Origin: Terriglobia bacterium
Lineage (GTDB): Bacteria > Acidobacteriota > Terriglobia > JAJPHL01
Assembly (NCBI GenBank): GCA_021325275.1
Contig: JAJPHL010000006.1
Coordinates: 1-64,000, forward strand
Direction of reading: 5' to 3'
Length of the DNA stretch: 64,000 nt
This document shows, in pieces, positions 23,507-31,609 of this stretch; positions within the stretch are counted from its first letter, which is position 1; each line of letters starts with the position of its first letter. The notes below the pieces were generated by a model. That model had not been told where the DNA came from. It saw only the letters and a program-made list of their open reading frames with translations, and made no database searches. Position numbers and translations under genes: made by a program.

Positions 23507-24322
23507 ATGGAAACGTCAATGAACTGGAAGAAACTGTTGGGCCTCCCGCTGGTGTTCTTTGCCTTGATCGTGTTGGCGGTGGGCTGCTCGAAGAAGGAAA
23601 CCGAGAAGGCCGAGGACAATCCGGACGACGAGGACAACACCGAAGCGGCCGCCGCGAACGCGCCGGCCGTGGCGGTGGACATGGCGAACGGCGCGACGGT
23701 CACCGGAAAAATCACGTTTACGGGCGCGAAGCCCACACTGAACAAAATCCAGATGGACGCCGAACCTTCTTGCGCCGCGATGCACAACAACATTCCGTCG
23801 CAGGAAGTGGTGATCAACGACAACGGCACGCTGCGCTACGTGATGGTCTACGTCAAGGACGGCTTGAACGGCAAGAGCTACAAGCCCATCGAGCAAAAAG
23901 AGAATCTCGATCAAAAGGGCTGCTTGTACGAGCCGCACGTCATTGGCCTGGTGAACAGCGAGGAGCTCGACATTTCGAACGACGACAAGACCACCCACAA
24001 CATCCACCCGCAGCCGAAAATCAATCGTGAGTGGAACGAATCGCAATCCTCGGGTGACGTGAAGAAGAAAGAGTTCACGCAAAGCGAGTGGCCGCCGATC
24101 CCGGTGAAGTGCAACATCCACCCGTGGATGAAGATGTATATCGGCGTGTTTAATCACCCGTTTTTCGCGGTGTCGGGCGCCGATGGCACGTTCACCATCA
24201 AGGGACTGCCGCCGGGAACGTACACCATCGCCGCGTGGCAGGAAAAATACGGTGAGCAGACGCAAAAGGTCACGGTGAAGTCGAAGGAAGAGACCAAGGT
24301 CGATTTCAATTTCAAAGGCTAA
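23507..24322 (+). CDS. cupredoxin-like copper lipoprotein
   Basis: About 271 residues starting METSMNWKKLLGLPLV; ATG 23519 is an alternative. A lipobox (LIVLAVGC) anchors it, followed by an acidic Glu/Asp-rich linker (about 25-45). The body has a cupredoxin-like pattern: TTHNIHPQP supplies one His, and CNIHPWMKMYIGVF supplies the Cys, His and Met of a type 1-like copper site. Then comes a carboxypeptidase-regulatory-like sheet (GTFTIKGLPPGTYTIAAWQE). It is probably a periplasmic electron carrier or copper protein linking the octaheme cytochrome to the oxidase. It starts 4 bases after the cytochrome gene. Confidence 0.8.
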   Translation: METSMNWKKLLGLPLVFFALIVLAVGCSKKETEKAEDNPDDEDNTEAAAANAPAVAVDMANGATVTGKITFTGAKPTLNKIQMDAEPSCAAMHNNIPSQEVVINDNGTLRYVMVYVKDGLNGKSYKPIEQKENLDQKGCLYEPHVIGLVNSEELDISNDDKTTHNIHPQPKINREWNESQSSGDVKKKEFTQSEWPPIPVKCNIHPWMKMYIGVFNHPFFAVSGADGTFTIKGLPPGTYTIAAWQEKYGEQTQKVTVKSKEETKVDFNFKG

Positions 24323-24326
24323 CGAA

Positions 24327-24416
24327 TTTGGAGTGCGGCGACTTGTCGCCGCTTTTGCCTTAGGGTTGCGGAACGATTGGTTAGAAGAAAGCGGCGACAA
24401 GTCGCCGCACTCCAAA
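24327..24416. repeat. perfect 29-base inverted repeat
   Basis: Arms at 24327-24355 and 24388-24416 are exact reverse complements built around gagtgcggcgacttgtcgcc, itself internally palindromic (gcggcgacttgtcgccgc). The loop is 32 bases. It fills the gap between the cupredoxin and heme A synthase genes and could act as an attenuator, an RNA-stabilising hairpin or a mobile REP-like element. Confidence 0.9.
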
Positions 24417-24431
24417 TAGGGAGACGCAGTT

Positions 24432-25343
24432 TTGCAGACGGCGCAGTTGCACATGACGATGACCGGCGCGAGTGAACCACGCACGGCACGCGTGTGGTTG
24501 CATCGCTACGCGACGCTCTCGGCGTTTTGCACGCTGGTGCTGATTTGCGCCGGTGCGCTGGTCACGTCGAACGACGCGGGACTCTCGATTCCCGACTGGC
24601 CGCTGTCGTACGGGCGTTTGGTCCCGCCGTTGATTGGTGGAATCCGCTACGAGTGGACGCATCGATTGATCGCGGGCACGGTGGGTTGCCTCACGCTGGG
24701 ACTCGCCGTGTGGCTGCAATTCGCCGATCCGCGGCGATGGATGCGCCGCCTTGGAATTACCGCCGTCGGTTTGGTCGTGGCGCAGGCGACGCTCGGCGGA
24801 TTAACCGTATTGTTCTTCCAACCGCCGTGGGTTTCCACGGCGCACGCGTGTCTCGCCCAAGCTTTCTTCTGCGTGATGGTCAGCATGGCCGTTTTCACCA
24901 CGCCCGAGTGGGGATCGCGCGCCGGCATTCGCTTTTCGGGCGCGCGCACCACGGAGAAACTCGCGATGACGGTGGTCGCGGCGGTTTTCTTGCAACTTTT
25001 GGTCGGCGCGGGATATCGACACAAGGGTTTGGGCATGAACTGGCACTTGGCCGGCGCGGTGATCGTTACGGGCTTCGTCTTTTGGACCGTCGTGCGGGCT
25101 CTGCGTTACAACGCCACGGAGTCCGGCGTGGCGCCCGCGGCCATTGCGCTGGGCGCATGCCTGCTTGGTCAGCTTTTTCTCGGCGGCGGATCGCTCGGCG
25201 CAAAGCTCTATTACGCGGACGCGCCACAGCCCATGCCGATTTTCGTTTACGTGACCACGGTTCACGTCGCGCTCGGCGCGTTGACGCTGGCATCGGCCGT
25301 TGTTCTGGCGCTCTTGCTCTTCCGATCGGAGGCTCAACGATGA
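24432..25343 (+). CDS. ctaA: heme A synthase (COX15/CtaA)
   Basis: 303 residues and eight predicted membrane helices in two similar halves. Paired heme-ligand histidines lie in YEWTHRLIAGTV and STAHACLAQ in the first half and MNWHLAGAVI and TTVHVALGAL in the second. The GALVTSNDAGLSIPDWPLSYG loop is characteristic of CtaA. It converts heme O to heme A for the oxidase encoded downstream. TTG 24432 has GGGAG upstream; ATG 24453 is an alternative. Its stop overlaps the start of ctaB. Confidence 0.93.
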   Translation: MQTAQLHMTMTGASEPRTARVWLHRYATLSAFCTLVLICAGALVTSNDAGLSIPDWPLSYGRLVPPLIGGIRYEWTHRLIAGTVGCLTLGLAVWLQFADPRRWMRRLGITAVGLVVAQATLGGLTVLFFQPPWVSTAHACLAQAFFCVMVSMAVFTTPEWGSRAGIRFSGARTTEKLAMTVVAAVFLQLLVGAGYRHKGLGMNWHLAGAVIVTGFVFWTVVRALRYNATESGVAPAAIALGACLLGQLFLGGGSLGAKLYYADAPQPMPIFVYVTTVHVALGALTLASAVVLALLLFRSEAQR

Positions 25344-26230
25344 AAGCCGCCATCGCTTGGGGGACGAATTTGGCAAAAGCGTCGAATGTCGCCGATTACC
25401 TCGAACTGACGAAGCCTTCCGTCACGTCGCTGATTCTCATGTCGACGCTGGTGGGATTCTTTATGGCCGTGCACGGCGGATGGAACTTCGTCCTGCTGAT
25501 CAATACGCTGGTTGGAACGGCGCTGATCGCGGCCGGCGCGGCATCGGCCAATCATTACTTCGAAATCGATTCCGACGCCAAAATGCGCCGCACCGAAATG
25601 CGTCCGCTGCCTTCCGGACGCCTGCAACCGAATGCCGCGCTGGCGTTTTCGCTTTCGCTGGCCGTTGCCGGCGCGCTGTACTTGCTGTTGGCCGTCAACA
25701 CGCTGACGTGCGCGCTGGGCGTGGTCACCTGGGCGAGCTATTTGTTCCTCTACACGCCGATGAAACGCCGCACCACGTACTGCACGTTTGTCGGCGCGTT
25801 TCCCGGCGCGCTTCCGATTCTCATGGGCTGGACCGCGGCGCGCGGCACGCTCGACCTGGGCGGCTGGGTGCTTTGCGCGATCCTGTTCCTGTGGCAGTTT
25901 CCGCATTTCTACGCGATCGCCTGGATGTATCGCGACGATTATGCGCGCGGCGGCATTCGCATGTTGCCCGTTACCGACACCGCCGGCACGGTGCGTCAGG
26001 TTTTGGCGTATTCGGCGGCGCTGATTCCCGTGAGTCTGTTGCCCGTCGTGCTGGGCATGGCGGGATATTGGTATGCCGCGGGCGCGCTGGTGTTGGGCGC
26101 ATACTTTTTCTATAGCGGCGTTCGATTGTCGCTCGCCGGCACGGCAGGCCAAGCCCGCATGCTGCTGAAAGCGTCGATTGTTTACTTGCCGTTGGTCTAC
26201 ACGCTGTTGATGTTGGACAAGAGGGGATAA
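25340..26230 (+). CDS. ctaB: protoheme IX farnesyltransferase (CtaB/CyoE, heme O synthase)
   Basis: 296 residues, a polytopic UbiA-family prenyltransferase. It carries the two Asp-rich motifs expected for farnesyl diphosphate binding (NHYFEIDSDAKMRRTEMRPL and YAIAWMYRDDYARGG) and PLPSGRLQP after the first. It makes heme O, the substrate of the preceding CtaA. ATG 25340 overlaps the ctaA stop by 4 bases and has GGAGG at 25328-25332. The reading frame extends far upstream but only as an antiphase shadow of ctaA. Confidence 0.95.
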   Translation: MKAAIAWGTNLAKASNVADYLELTKPSVTSLILMSTLVGFFMAVHGGWNFVLLINTLVGTALIAAGAASANHYFEIDSDAKMRRTEMRPLPSGRLQPNAALAFSLSLAVAGALYLLLAVNTLTCALGVVTWASYLFLYTPMKRRTTYCTFVGAFPGALPILMGWTAARGTLDLGGWVLCAILFLWQFPHFYAIAWMYRDDYARGGIRMLPVTDTAGTVRQVLAYSAALIPVSLLPVVLGMAGYWYAAGALVLGAYFFYSGVRLSLAGTAGQARMLLKASIVYLPLVYTLLMLDKRG

Positions 26231-26236
26231 GAGATC

Positions 26237-27061
26237 ATGGCCTTTCTTCTTGCGTTGCTGATTGTTGCGATTACCGCCGGACTCGTCTGGCCGCTGGCTG
26301 CGAAGATGTGGTGGACGCCGCTGCTGGCGTCGGCGCAGGGCGGCGACTTCGACAGTCACTTCTTGCTCTCGATGGTCATGTGCGTGATCATCTTCGTGCC
26401 GGCGCAACTGGCTCTGGCCTACTGCGTCGTCGCGTTCAGGGATCGGGCCGGCGCGAAGGCCAGCTACTCGCACGGCAACAACTTCATGGAAGTGCTGTGG
26501 ACTTCGCTCGCCTTGGTCTTCTTCATCGGCATGAACGCCAAAGGCCAAAGCATGTGGTACCACCAACGCATGGAGGCGGCACCCGCCGACTCCTTGATGG
26601 TGGAGGCGACCGGCGAGCAGTTCGCTTGGAATTTCAGATATCCCGGAGCGGATGGGAAATTCGGCAAGACCGATTTCATGAAGGTGGATAACTCCGCCGG
26701 CAATCCATTGGGTCTTGATCCCGACGATCCCGCCGGCAAGGACGACATCGTTACCACGACGCTCGTCGTTCCGGTGAACAAGCCGCTCGAAGTGATCCTG
26801 CATTCCAAAGACGTCACGCACAATTTCTTTGTGCGTGAAATGCGCATCAAGCAGGACGCCGTCCCCGGCATGGACCTGCGGATTCACTTCACGCCGTCGG
26901 TGCTCTCGAAGGATCTGCCGCCGCATCCCGACGGCACCAAGGGCGAATACGAAATCGCCTGCTCGGAGCTGTGCGGATTAGGTCATTACAAGATGCGCGC
27001 GTTTATGCAGGTCGTCACGCAGGAAGAATACGAAAAGTTCCTCAAGGAGCACGCGAGGTAA
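26237..27061 (+). CDS. ctaC: cytochrome c oxidase subunit II
   Basis: 274 residues with two N-terminal membrane helices (2-20 and about 37-58) and a cupredoxin domain. The binuclear CuA site is EIACSELCGLGHYKM (CxxxCxxxHxxM) with the upstream ligand His in DVTHNFFVREM. QFAWNFRYPGADGKFG is the usual aromatic electron-entry region. No fused cytochrome c domain is present, so electrons must come from a separate carrier such as the octaheme cytochrome or the cupredoxin-like lipoprotein. It lies 6 bases after ctaB. Confidence 0.95.
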   Translation: MAFLLALLIVAITAGLVWPLAAKMWWTPLLASAQGGDFDSHFLLSMVMCVIIFVPAQLALAYCVVAFRDRAGAKASYSHGNNFMEVLWTSLALVFFIGMNAKGQSMWYHQRMEAAPADSLMVEATGEQFAWNFRYPGADGKFGKTDFMKVDNSAGNPLGLDPDDPAGKDDIVTTTLVVPVNKPLEVILHSKDVTHNFFVREMRIKQDAVPGMDLRIHFTPSVLSKDLPPHPDGTKGEYEIACSELCGLGHYKMRAFMQVVTQEEYEKFLKEHAR

Positions 27062-27062
27062 C

Positions 27063-28871
27063 ATGCCACACGCCGCAGGAGTTGCCCACGACACCGGACA
27101 AGCGCTGCACGACCACGCTCACGCGATGGGCGCGCCCACTTCGTTCTGGCGTAAATACATTTTTTCGATCGACCACAAGATCATCGGCATCCAGTATTAC
27201 TTCCTGGCGCTGGTGGCCGTGTTCGTCGGCCTGACACTCTCCGTGCTGATGCGTTTCCACCTGGTTTATCCCACCGCCAAGATGTGGGATCTGCCGATTT
27301 GGAAGAGCATCTTCAACGGCCAGCAGATGACCCCGGAAATGTACCTCACGCTGATGACCATGCACGGAACCATCATGGTCTTCTTCGTGCTCACCACCGC
27401 GCCGCAAGGCGGATTCGGCAATTACTTCCTGCCGATCCAGATTGGCGCGGCGGACATGGCGTTCCCGGTTCTCAACATGCTGTCGTTCTGGACCACCCTG
27501 GTCGCGTTCATCATCATGATGGCCGCGTTCTGGGTACAGGGCGGAGCTCCTCTGGCAGGCTGGACCGCATATCCACCGCTCTCGGGCATCGGCGAAGTCA
27601 CAGGACCCGGTGAAGGGCTCGGGCAATCGCTGTGGATCGCGTCGATCGGAACGTTTTGTCTCGCGTCGCTGTTAGGCGCGCTGAATTTCATCGCCACCAC
27701 GCTGCAACTGCGCGCCAAGGGCATGACGCTGATGCGCATGCCGCTCACGGTGTGGTCGTGGCTGGTGACGGCGATCCTCGGATTGCTGGCGTTCGGTGTG
27801 CTTTTGTCCGGCGGCATCTTGTTGCTGCTGGATCGTCACGCGGGCACCAGTTTCTTCATTCCCGGCGGACTGGTGTTGAACGGCCAGCCGTTGGTCGATC
27901 ATAAGGGCGGATCGCCGCTGTTGTGGCAGCACCTGTTCTGGTTCTTCGGACATCCGGAGGTTTACATCGCGATCCTGCCGGGCATGGGCGCGGCGTCGCA
28001 GATTCTCTCAACTTTCGCCCGCAAGCCGATCTTCGGATATCGCGCCATGGTCTACGCGATGATGGCCATCGGTTTCCTGGGATTCTTCGTGTGGGGCCAT
28101 CATATGTTCATGAGCGGCCTTAGCCCCTATTCGGCGCTGGCGTTCTCCCTAATGACCGGCGTGATCGCCGTGCCTTCGGCGATCAAGACGTTCAACTGGC
28201 TCGGCACTCTATGGAACAGCCGCATCCAGATGACCTGCGCGATGCTGTTCGCTCTCGGATTCGTCAGCTTGTTCGTGACCGGCGGAATCTCCGGTGTGAT
28301 CCTGGCGCAGCCGATTCTCGATTCTTACTTCCACGACACCTATTTCGTGGTCGCGCACTTCCACATCATCATGGGTGTGGCGGCGATCTTCGGAATGTTC
28401 GCGGGAACGTACTTCTGGTTCCCCAAAATGTTCGGCAAGATGATGAACGAGACCGTCGGCAAGATTCACTTCTGGCTGACGCTCGCGGGAACCTACGCGA
28501 TCTTCATTCCGATGCACTTCCTCGGCGTAGCCGGACATCCGCGGCGCTACTCGGAGACCACCGGCGTGGATTACCTGAAGAGTTTGGACGGCGTGCACAT
28601 GTTCATCAGCCACGCGGCGTTCTTCACGGCCGCGGTGCAACTGATTTTCCTGGGCAATTTGATTTACGCATTGTGGAAAGGTCCCAAGGCGCCGAAGAAT
28701 CCTTGGGGCTGCACCACGCTGGAGTGGGTCTGCGACTCGCCGCCGGTGTTCGATAATTTCGGCGGCAAGGAACCGGAAGTTTTCCACGGCGCGTACGAGT
28801 ATTCGGTGCCCGGCGCGAAGGAAGACTTCATCATGCAGAATGATCCACAGCAAGTGCCGGAGCATCACTAA
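27063..28871 (+). CDS. ctaD: cytochrome c oxidase subunit I
   Basis: 602 residues with about 12 membrane helices. Ligands are visible: low-spin heme His in MTMHGTIMVFF, CuB His and the crosslinked Tyr with the proton-channel Glu in WFFGHPEVYIAILPGMG, the CuB pair in FVWGHHMFMSG, and the heme a3/a histidines in VVAHFHIIMG. E in GHPEV indicates an A-type heme-copper oxidase with the D-channel glutamate. It pumps protons while reducing oxygen. It starts one base after the subunit II stop region, with GAGG upstream. Confidence 0.97.
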   Translation: MPHAAGVAHDTGQALHDHAHAMGAPTSFWRKYIFSIDHKIIGIQYYFLALVAVFVGLTLSVLMRFHLVYPTAKMWDLPIWKSIFNGQQMTPEMYLTLMTMHGTIMVFFVLTTAPQGGFGNYFLPIQIGAADMAFPVLNMLSFWTTLVAFIIMMAAFWVQGGAPLAGWTAYPPLSGIGEVTGPGEGLGQSLWIASIGTFCLASLLGALNFIATTLQLRAKGMTLMRMPLTVWSWLVTAILGLLAFGVLLSGGILLLLDRHAGTSFFIPGGLVLNGQPLVDHKGGSPLLWQHLFWFFGHPEVYIAILPGMGAASQILSTFARKPIFGYRAMVYAMMAIGFLGFFVWGHHMFMSGLSPYSALAFSLMTGVIAVPSAIKTFNWLGTLWNSRIQMTCAMLFALGFVSLFVTGGISGVILAQPILDSYFHDTYFVVAHFHIIMGVAAIFGMFAGTYFWFPKMFGKMMNETVGKIHFWLTLAGTYAIFIPMHFLGVAGHPRRYSETTGVDYLKSLDGVHMFISHAAFFTAAVQLIFLGNLIYALWKGPKAPKNPWGCTTLEWVCDSPPVFDNFGGKEPEVFHGAYEYSVPGAKEDFIMQNDPQQVPEHH

Positions 28872-28877
28872 AGAAAT

Positions 28878-28956
28878 GCAACCGCCGATGAACGCAGATA
28901 AACGCCGATTGGGAATTAGTTGTTATCTGCGTTCATCGGCGTTCATCGGCGGTTGC
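28878..28956. repeat. inverted repeat of gccgatgaacgcagat units
   Basis: Between subunit I and subunit III genes, the 17-base arm GCAACCGCCGATGAACG (28878-28894) is perfectly complementary to 28940-28956, and the inner parts carry additional near-repeats of aacgcagataaacgccgat. The transcript can form a long hairpin. Confidence 0.88.
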
Positions 28957-28967
28957 GAAGAAGGTTT

Positions 28968-29588
28968 ATGTCGAGTACATTAATCGCGGAACCGCCCATT
29001 CGCCCACCGTCACCGCCGTCAGGCGGCGGCTGGGGCGACTCTTTCCACGGACGATCGGAAGAAACGGCGATCCGCACGAATTTGACCGGCGTTTGGCTGG
29101 CGATGATCGGCATCACCATGGTGTTCATCGCTTTCTCCAGCGCCTTGATCGTTCGCCGCGGCGTTTCGTTCGATTGGACGCCGACGGCGCTGCCGCGAAT
29201 CTTCTGGCTCAACACCGCCGTGTTGGTGATGTCGAGCCTGACGGTGGAGATGGCCAGAAAAGCCCTGCGCGAACACGCCACGGCCGCCTTTCGCCGCTGG
29301 TGGTGGATCTCGACGGCGCTCGGCGCGGCGTTTCTCGCCGGGCAAGGAATCGCCTGGAAACAACTGGCGGCGGCGGGAGTGTATTTGTCGAGTAATCCGT
29401 CGAGCTCGTTCTTGTATTTGCTGACCGGGGCGCATGGAGTGCACTTGATCGGCGGCGTTCTCGCTCTCGGAGCGACGGCGTTGCGAAGCGCGCCTCGCCG
29501 CCCGGCCGTGGAAGCCGTCGCGTTGTACTGGCATTTCATGGACGGGTTGTGGATTTATTTGCTGATGGTTCTTCTTTACTGGAGGTAA
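28968..29588 (+). CDS. ctaE: cytochrome c oxidase subunit III, copy 1
   Basis: 206 residues, five predicted helices, with family features LTGAHGVHLIGGVLALG (conserved HxxH-like helix) and the closing YWHFMDGLWIYLLMVLLYWR. The N-terminal 35 residues are Pro/Gly-rich and soluble. Subunit III stabilises subunit I and keeps the proton pathway open. ATG 28968 has AAGG upstream; the frame remains open into the repeat but with no start signal. A second, distinct subunit III gene follows 6 bases later. Confidence 0.88.
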   Translation: MSSTLIAEPPIRPPSPPSGGGWGDSFHGRSEETAIRTNLTGVWLAMIGITMVFIAFSSALIVRRGVSFDWTPTALPRIFWLNTAVLVMSSLTVEMARKALREHATAAFRRWWWISTALGAAFLAGQGIAWKQLAAAGVYLSSNPSSSFLYLLTGAHGVHLIGGVLALGATALRSAPRRPAVEAVALYWHFMDGLWIYLLMVLLYWR

Positions 29589-29594
29589 ACGGAC

Positions 29595-30251
29595 TTGGCT
29601 GACATGGCAGCAATTGCACCTTCGCACGACGAGCACGGGCACGGCTCGGACGCCAAGCTTTGGTACGGCGGAACGTCGCCGTTCAAGGTCGGCTCGAAGA
29701 AACTGGGGATGTGGCTGTTCATCATGTCCGATGCGCTGACGTTCTCGGCCGTCATCATCGCCTACAGCTACGTGCGGGTCTCCACGCCGAACTGGCCGAC
29801 GCCGTTCACTTGGTCGAGCGTGATCACCGCGACCATCATGACCTTCCTGCTGCTCTCGAGCTCCATCACCATGGTGCTGGCCGTCGACGCGGCGCAGAAG
29901 GGCTTGCGCGGGCGCGCCACGGCGTGGATCGGCGCGACAATGTTGGGCGGCCTCGGATTCTTGGTCCTGCACGCCAATGAATGGCGTCACTTGATCGTGG
30001 AAGAAGGCATGACGCCGTTGTCCAACAAGTGGGGAACTCCGTTGTTCGGCGGAACCTTCTTCACCATGACCGGCATGCACATGCTGCACGTGACCATCGG
30101 GGTGATCTATTTGGGAATCGTCGCCATGGGATTCCGTTGGGGACGTTTCAGGGCCGAGGACGTGGAAGTATCCGGCTTGTACTGGCACTTCGTCGACTTG
30201 GTGTGGATGTTCATCTTCCCGATGGTCTACTTGTTGTCGATGAAACTGTAG
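29595..30251 (+). CDS. cytochrome c oxidase subunit III, copy 2
   Basis: 218 residues with a His-rich start (SHDEHGHGSD), then KLGMWLFIMSDALTFSAVIIAY, which matches the first helix of subunit III, HANEWRHLIVEEGM, the conserved TGMHMLHVTIGVIYL and the closing SGLYWHFVDLVWMFIFPMVYL. It is clearly related to, but not a recent duplicate of, the preceding gene. The TTG at 29595 is 9 bases after GGAGG; ATG 29604 is an alternative. The subunit probably joins the same oxidase, or the two copies form alternative enzymes. Confidence 0.9.
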   Translation: MADMAAIAPSHDEHGHGSDAKLWYGGTSPFKVGSKKLGMWLFIMSDALTFSAVIIAYSYVRVSTPNWPTPFTWSSVITATIMTFLLLSSSITMVLAVDAAQKGLRGRATAWIGATMLGGLGFLVLHANEWRHLIVEEGMTPLSNKWGTPLFGGTFFTMTGMHMLHVTIGVIYLGIVAMGFRWGRFRAEDVEVSGLYWHFVDLVWMFIFPMVYLLSMKL

Positions 30252-30272
30252 GACAGGCGTCCTCGCCTGTCC
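30251..30272. repeat. 22-base palindromic hairpin
   Basis: Nine-base arms GGACAGGCG and CGCCTGTCC separated by TCCT begin at the last base of the second subunit III stop. No T-run follows, so this is a hairpin repeat rather than a classic terminator. Confidence 0.8.
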
Positions 30273-30309
30273 AATGAGTGGAAGAACGCGTTCGTAAGGA
30301 ATGGATGGC

Positions 30310-30585
30310 ATGAAAGCACTAGCGCGATTTTCGTTGTTTCTGTTGCTGGCCGCCGCGGCGGCCGCGCCAGCGTACGCGCAGGGCTGCACGATGTGCTACA
30401 CCGCGGCCGCGCAGCAAAGCGCGCAGGGCAAGCACGCGCTCAACATGGGAATCCTGATGCTGCTGCTTCCGGCGATCGGAATGTTTTGCGGATTGTTTTT
30501 CTTGGTGTGGCGCAGCAAGGAAGCGCCGGTGACAGGCGTGATGGAAGACCGCGTACAAGATTATGAGGAGGCATGGCGGCGATGA
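30310..30585 (+). CDS. small exported membrane protein with CxxC motif in oxidase operon
   Basis: About 91 residues: a signal peptide (MKALARFSLFLLLAAAAAAP, cleavage near YAQ), then GCTMCYTAAAQQSAQGK with a CxxC pair, one membrane helix (ILMLLLPAIGMFCGLFFLVW) and an acidic cytoplasmic tail. ATG 30310 is preferred over 30301 because AAGGA at 30296-30300 gives a 9-base spacing. I do not recognise a named family; the CxxC facing the periplasm and its place between subunits III and IV suggest a copper or redox role in oxidase assembly. Its stop overlaps the next ATG. Confidence 0.7.
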   Translation: MKALARFSLFLLLAAAAAAPAYAQGCTMCYTAAAQQSAQGKHALNMGILMLLLPAIGMFCGLFFLVWRSKEAPVTGVMEDRVQDYEEAWRR

Positions 30586-31175
30586 CCGAACGAAAGATGT
30601 TAGTCGGCCTGTCGGGCTTGGTGGTAGCGGCGGGATTTCTCACGGCGGGATGGCTGGCGGTGACGGGCCGGCTCTTGCACATTGAAGGGCTCTCGCTCGG
30701 CCTGATCTCGCTGCTGGTCGCGGTAGTCTTCGGCATCGCGGTGATTCCCGAAGTCCTGGCGATGTACCCGTTGCCTCCGGCGGTCGACGAAGGGGCCGAG
30801 GAGGCGCACCACGACGAGCACGGCGCGTCGATTCCGCTGTTCATGCAAGTTTGGGGCGGCCTCTTGTTCCTCACGGCGGTGGAAGTGATTCTGGCGCGGC
30901 TGCAATTCAACGTCACGCTGATGCTGCTTGCGCTGATGGGTCTTTCGATCATCAAGGCGGCGTTGATCATCGCGTACTTCATGCACCTGCGATTTGAACG
31001 CCTGAGCATGGTGCTGACGGTGATTCCCGCGCTGGTGATGTGCATCTGCCTGCTGGGCATTTTCTTCCCCGACAGCACCCGCATGCTCAAACAGGGCCGC
31101 GATCGCCAACCGGGCTCCGACATGTTGGAAGTGAAAACGCCCGCCGCGGAGTCACCGGAGTCGAAAGCACCCTAA
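30582..31175 (+). CDS. cytochrome c oxidase subunit IV-like protein
   Basis: 197 residues with an N-terminal pair of hydrophobic helices and a His/Glu-rich loop (EEAHHDEHG). The C-terminal half carries LMGLSIIKAALIIAYFMHLRFE, the signature of the prokaryotic oxidase subunit IV family. The start is ATG 30582, inside an ATGA overlap with the preceding gene and 10 bases after GAGGAGG; ATG 30573 lies too close to that site. It is likely a small accessory subunit of the caa3-type or similar oxidase. The extra N-terminal helices make it longer than the usual 100-residue form. Confidence 0.82.
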   Translation: MTERKMLVGLSGLVVAAGFLTAGWLAVTGRLLHIEGLSLGLISLLVAVVFGIAVIPEVLAMYPLPPAVDEGAEEAHHDEHGASIPLFMQVWGGLLFLTAVEVILARLQFNVTLMLLALMGLSIIKAALIIAYFMHLRFERLSMVLTVIPALVMCICLLGIFFPDSTRMLKQGRDRQPGSDMLEVKTPAAESPESKAP

Positions 31176-31591
31176 TGGATTGGTCGCATCTAGCCGGAGT
31201 GAACGCGTCGCTGAATTTCACTTCGGCGGTTTTTCTCGGTGGCGGTTACTGGGCCATTCGCAACAAACGGATCGCGGTGCATCGCGCGTGCATGATCGCG
31301 GCCTTCGCGGTGTCGGTGTTGTTTTTAATCTGCTACGTGATTTATCACGTGCAGGTGGGATCGGTGCATTACACGGGCCAAGGCTGGCTGCGCCCGGTGT
31401 ACTTTTCGATCCTGATTTCGCACGTGACGCTGGCGTTTACGGTCCCCGTGCTTGCGACCATGGCGTTGTTCCGCGGATTGCGCGCCGATTTTGTGCGTCA
31501 TCGCGCCATCGCTGTGTGGGCGTGGCCGATTTGGATGTATGTATCGGTGACTGGTGTTATCGTTTACCTGATGCTGTACGGCCTGCCTTGA
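31175..31591 (+). CDS. DUF420 membrane protein
   Basis: 138 residues with four membrane helices and conserved histidines: LAGVNASLNFTSAVFLGGGY, KRIAVHRACMIAAFAVS, CYVIYHVQVGSVHYTGQG, YFSILISHVTLAFTVP and FVRHRAIAVWAWPIWMYVSVTG. These are hallmarks of DUF420 proteins, which are commonly encoded with cytochrome oxidase genes and may take part in assembly or copper/heme handling. It overlaps the preceding stop by one base (TAATG). Confidence 0.85.
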   Translation: MDWSHLAGVNASLNFTSAVFLGGGYWAIRNKRIAVHRACMIAAFAVSVLFLICYVIYHVQVGSVHYTGQGWLRPVYFSILISHVTLAFTVPVLATMALFRGLRADFVRHRAIAVWAWPIWMYVSVTGVIVYLMLYGLP

Positions 31592-31609
31592 ACCGCGCGG
31601 GGAGGTGAT

